A stretch of 16,990 nucleotides of DNA, taken from the NCBI GenBank assembly GCA_031972135.1, contig DALYFH010000019.1:1-16990 (forward strand), written 5' to 3'. Numbering within the stretch: position 1 is the first letter of the stretch; every line of letters begins with the position of its first letter. Below, piece by piece: positions 14,556 to 16,990 of this stretch. Position numbers and translations under genes: made by a program. The notes beneath the pieces were generated by a model. The model worked only from the letters and a program-made list of their open reading frames with translations, was not told the origin of the DNA and searched no databases. Origin of the DNA: GWF sp031972135. GTDB taxonomy: Bacteria; Patescibacteriota; Microgenomatia; UBA1400; UBA12108.

Positions 14556-14584
14556 AATTTACACTTTTAATGCGTATCTGTCAA
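14556..14584 (-). promoter_or_regulatory. Sigma-70-type promoter of the two-gene operon inside the def-fmt cluster
   Basis: On the minus strand: consensus TTGACA (14584-14579), exactly 17 bases, then TAAATT (14561-14556), ending six bases before ATG 14549. It places transcription start at or within one base of the start codon and is the best single support for leaderless mRNAs in this window. Confidence 0.78.
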
Positions 14585-14600
14585 GCTATAGGCTTATTAC

Positions 14601-15149
14601 TCACCACTTAATGATTTTTGTGGGATCTTCGACCTGAATAAATTTGTCTTGCTCGTTATCGAGAAAGTAGAGGGGGAGATTGTGTTTTAGTGTGTAGTCG
14701 GTAAAGAGGATGCCGTCTAGGTGGTCTTGTTCGTGCATAAAGACGCGGGCGGGGAAGCTAGTGAGAGTCTTAAATATCTCTACTCCATGTTCATCAATTG
14801 CTTTAATTTTAATTTTTTTGGCTCGGGGGACTGGGCCATAGAGGTGGGGGATGCTGAGACATCCCTCGAGAGATGGGCGATCTGGAGTGCCACCAAGCGT
14901 GGTTTCTTCGCTCATATCAACAATCTCTGGGTTTAGGTAAATCCTGATCTTTTTCTCGAGGTAAGTGGCAAAACCGCGCTTGCTAACCCCAATCTGTGGG
15001 AATGAGAGGCCGACCCCCTCTGGGTCGTGAGCACTCTTTAGTGCATCAATCAGATCGTGGATTTCCTCCTGGACTTCTCTGGTAATACTAGTAATCGGCT
15101 CGCACTTGGTGCGAAGAGTGGGATGAGGGACTGAGATAATAGATGACAT
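14601..15149 (-). CDS. def: Peptide deformylase
   Basis: A 182-residue protein with all three deformylase motifs. GVGLSFPQ (45-52) is the first, where the usual Ala-Ala is replaced by Ser-Phe. EGCLS (95-99) has the metal-binding Cys97. HEQDH (139-143) has two metal-binding histidines and the catalytic Glu140. Length is normal. The enzyme removes the formyl group from nascent proteins, the step that reverses Fmt, which is encoded further along the same strand. TATAAT on the minus strand (15161-15156) ends 6 bases before the ATG, so it is probably leaderless. It is divergent from the membrane-protein gene at 15221. Confidence 0.93.
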   Translation of the reverse strand: MSSIISVPHPTLRTKCEPITSITREVQEEIHDLIDALKSAHDPEGVGLSFPQIGVSKRGFATYLEKKIRIYLNPEIVDMSEETTLGGTPDRPSLEGCLSIPHLYGPVPRAKKIKIKAIDEHGVEIFKTLTSFPARVFMHEQDHLDGILFTDYTLKHNLPLYFLDNEQDKFIQVEDPTKIIKW

Positions 15150-15186
15150 GAGAGTATTATAGCAAGCTAGCGATCTAATTTTAACC

Positions 15187-15214
15187 TTGATATCTTATAG
15201 TAAAGTGGTAAAAT
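15187..15214 (+). promoter_or_regulatory. Promoter of the four-helix membrane protein gene
   Basis: TTGATA (15187-15192), a 16-base spacer, and TAAAAT (15209-15214) ending six bases before ATG 15221. Its -35 lies back to back with the weak -35 (TTAAAA, minus strand 15184-15179) of the divergent def promoter. Confidence 0.65.
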
Positions 15215-15220
15215 CTCGGA

Positions 15221-16192
15221 ATGAGTAATCATAATGAGTTGTTAAATAACGCAGCATTTTCTAGAGTCCTACCTGAACTTGTGGGAGTATTCGCTGGTGC
15301 AGCTATGTTTACAAAAGACTGGTCAGCTGACAACATGGATCTCAAAACAGCTTTAGCCTTAGTGATCGGTTTATTTTCAGCAGGAAGTAGATTTTATGAT
15401 GGCCCATCGAGGCATCCTGTTATAGATGTAGGTTTGAGTCTAATGACTGGCATTTCTGTTACAGTAGGGCTAAATATCCTAGACACCTTGGCTAATGGGG
15501 AGCAAATTAGGGCAATCCCTGGCTGGATGGTAGTCGGAGCGTTAGGATTGATGATTACAGAAGTTGGTATGACAGTGAAGCGATTTGTTGGCGAAAGACG
15601 TAGGGCAGAATACTGGGAGAACAAGTATGTTGGTATTGATGCTCAGTTGGCAGCAGAGGAACAGCTTGTTGAAAACTATCGTCGTAAAAAAACGCAAGAG
15701 GTCGCTGATACAAAAAATAGTAGGATGAGAAGAGAGGGGAAAGGTATAGTAGTATCAACTGCTACGCCTCACGACGGAGTACGATCGAATCTTCCAGATT
15801 GGGTAAAAAAGATTATGAGGAGAGTAGATGAGCGTGGAAGCAAAGAAGACGTCGTAGCGGGAAATCATAGGCTAGTATTGACAGATAACGGACCAAGATC
15901 AGTTTTGTCTTCGAGCATTGCAGATGGTAAGCATGGCTTCACTACTGGGATTTATCAGAGTCCAGGAGTATTAATGATGCGAGTCAAAGACCCAAGGACT
16001 GGTCGTAGTGTAGACGCATTTTTGCCGCCAAATTTAGACAGAGATGTGCAGCATAAGTTAATTATGAATATCGCATTATTGTTTAGGCATGATCGTACAA
16101 CGGCGATGGATAGGGTGACAGCATTAATCAATGAGCTGTATACGATGGATCAAAGTGATTTTAAACCTGAAGTGTTTGATGAGAATGATTGA
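15221..16192 (+). CDS. Membrane protein with cytoplasmic C-terminal domain, unknown function
   Basis: A 323-residue protein. Four hydrophobic segments lie at about 16-30, 41-59, 67-87 and 95-118. They are followed by a charged helical stretch (VGERRRAEYWENKY onward) and a soluble C-terminal part (about 185-323) with beta-like segments such as GVLMMRVKDPRTGRSVDAFL and a final helix (MNIALLFRHDRTTAMDRVT). I recognise no family. No signal peptide is cleaved as far as can be judged. The promoter is good and predicts a leaderless start. It ends with TGA, showing UGA used as a stop. The next small gene follows after about 50 bases with its own promoter. Confidence 0.68.
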   Translation: MSNHNELLNNAAFSRVLPELVGVFAGAAMFTKDWSADNMDLKTALALVIGLFSAGSRFYDGPSRHPVIDVGLSLMTGISVTVGLNILDTLANGEQIRAIPGWMVVGALGLMITEVGMTVKRFVGERRRAEYWENKYVGIDAQLAAEEQLVENYRRKKTQEVADTKNSRMRREGKGIVVSTATPHDGVRSNLPDWVKKIMRRVDERGSKEDVVAGNHRLVLTDNGPRSVLSSSIADGKHGFTTGIYQSPGVLMMRVKDPRTGRSVDAFLPPNLDRDVQHKLIMNIALLFRHDRTTAMDRVTALINELYTMDQSDFKPEVFDEND

Positions 16193-16241
16193 AAATAGTT
16201 AAATTGTTTGATTATTAGGTGATGTGGTATGATATATTTAT

Positions 16242-16499
16242 ATGACTGATTTGAACCTTTTTTTTAGTGGCGCGATTAAAGTGAAAGATTTAATGGTGTA
16301 CATTTTATCTCTAAGATGGTTTTTTCAATCTGCAGAGGGGGCTACACACGATAATGATATTAGCGAGGAGGATATAGAATTTGAGAGATGGCTTGAATCA
16401 AGTAGAGAAAATATGCCTGTTAGTGATCCATGGCTTTCAGAAGTGATGACAAGACAGACAGGAAAAGAAGGGGAAGGATGGAGCAGTCAATTCAAGTAG
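16242..16499 (+). CDS. Small acidic protein of unknown function
   Basis: An 85-residue ORF. The N-terminal half has a moderately hydrophobic stretch (VKDLMVYILSLRWFFQ, about 14-29). The rest is acidic (DISEEDIEFERWLESS) with Trp residues. I recognise no family. TATGAT (16228-16233) ends 8 bases before the ATG, with no Shine-Dalgarno. It may belong with the membrane protein before it. Confidence 0.55.
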   Translation: MTDLNLFFSGAIKVKDLMVYILSLRWFFQSAEGATHDNDISEEDIEFERWLESSRENMPVSDPWLSEVMTRQTGKEGEGWSSQFK

Positions 16500-16528
16500 T
16501 TGAGAAAGATACATATTTTGTACTAGAG

Positions 16529-16990
16529 CTAGTATGTACTAATTTTCTCTTTTAGCGCACTGCTATACGTAGCTAGGTGTTGTTTTGCACCACTGAGTAA
16601 TTCTGGAATCAACTTCTTTTGATCTGTCTGCTCGTAGAGCAGAGTTAGGGCGTAGTAGGGACTCTCGTAGTTGGGCTTGAGGTTGATTGCCTGTTTAAAC
16701 TGATCTGCAGCTTCTGTGTTTTTGCCTAAGCGAGTGTAGATGAGACCTAGGTTGTAGGCGAGCTTGGGGTCTGTTGGAGCTAGCTTTACTGCACCCTCAA
16801 GTTCAGTGGCTGCGAGATTATAATATTCGGCGTTAGCTGCGGATAAAGTAAGGTAGATCTTGGCACGACTTTTGTAAAAATTGAGGTGGTAGGGGTTTAA
16901 TCTTTTAGTTAGCTCGGCTTCTTTGACTGCTTGCTCCTGCTGTCCTAGTAACGCATATGTCTCACCAAGTGCGCTGTGGTAGAGATCTAA
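16529..16990 (-). CDS. C-terminus of a tetratricopeptide-repeat protein (partial)
   Basis: An open frame of 153 residues enters from the right edge and stops with TAG at 16531-16529. It contains TPR helices: ALGETYALLGQQEQAVKEAE, later LAYNLGLIYTRLGKNTEAAD then QFKQAINLKPNYESPYYALT. The Gly, Ala and Pro residues fall at the usual TPR positions, followed by a charged end. TPRs bind partner proteins. In CPR genomes such C-terminal TPRs often follow a membrane domain (for example O-antigen-ligase-like), but nothing of the N-terminus is in the window, so the full protein cannot be named. Confidence 0.75.
   Translation of the reverse strand, partial: LDLYHSALGETYALLGQQEQAVKEAELTKRLNPYHLNFYKSRAKIYLTLSAANAEYYNLAATELEGAVKLAPTDPKLAYNLGLIYTRLGKNTEAADQFKQAINLKPNYESPYYALTLLYEQTDQKKLIPELLSGAKQHLATYSSALKEKISTY

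Noticed and set aside
16193..16241. Search for CRISPR repeats, insertion-sequence ends or an origin here and across the window
   Set aside because: No regularly spaced repeats, terminal inverted repeats with a transposase, or DnaA-box clusters were seen anywhere.

Overview
The window looks like a small-genome bacterium of the Patescibacteria/CPR type. This is an inference, based on four things. Genes are short and tightly packed. Zinc-ribbon ribosomal proteins L33 and L28, peptide deformylase and methionyl-tRNA formyltransferase are scattered among many unrecognised small proteins. A TraG/TraD-like ATPase occurs without other conjugation genes. Most genes have no Shine-Dalgarno sequence. TGA ends several genes and the tRNA-Trp has anticodon CCA, so the code appears to be standard and not the UGA-recoded one of Gracilibacteria/Absconditabacteria.

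Layout. Positions 1-750: the start of a leftward membrane or secreted protein, rpmG with a small ORF behind it, and a remnant of a glycosyltransferase gene. Positions 750-4550: a TrmB-like regulator, a possible methyltransferase, an unrecognised protein and a full MurG/MGDG-synthase-like glycosyltransferase. The last 59 bases or so of that gene are duplicated, about 95% identical and in the same orientation, at 655-713. Positions 4600-6250: a small zinc-ribbon protein, a short isochorismatase-like protein, tRNA-Trp, and a LAGLIDADG-like ORF whose stop codon overlaps the tRNA. Positions 6246-8500: a small membrane protein, an M50 site-2 protease, a small protein divergent from it, a Thr-rich surface-anchored protein, a small ORF and rpmB. 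Positions 8533-11300: the TraG/TraD-like ATPase and a charged partner-like protein. Positions 11350-15150, all leftward: def, a 94-residue protein, a 659-residue protein and fmt, so the N-formylmethionine pair brackets two unknown genes. Positions 15221-16990: a four-helix membrane protein, a small ORF and the C-terminus of a TPR protein that leaves the window.

The most striking feature is transcriptional. About 20 genes have a recognisable -10 box ending 6-9 bases before the start codon, so transcription should begin at or next to the start codon and the mRNAs should be leaderless. Only rpmG and the ORF behind it show Shine-Dalgarno sequences. This pattern let me revise several start codons. 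At 7046/7063 two divergent leaderless genes appear to share one symmetric -10 element.

Functionally, def and fmt handle the formyl group of initiator methionine, and rpmG and rpmB serve the ribosome. The glycosyltransferase, M50 protease, Thr-rich anchored protein and TPR protein point to envelope functions. Every stretch longer than 300 bases contains a gene.
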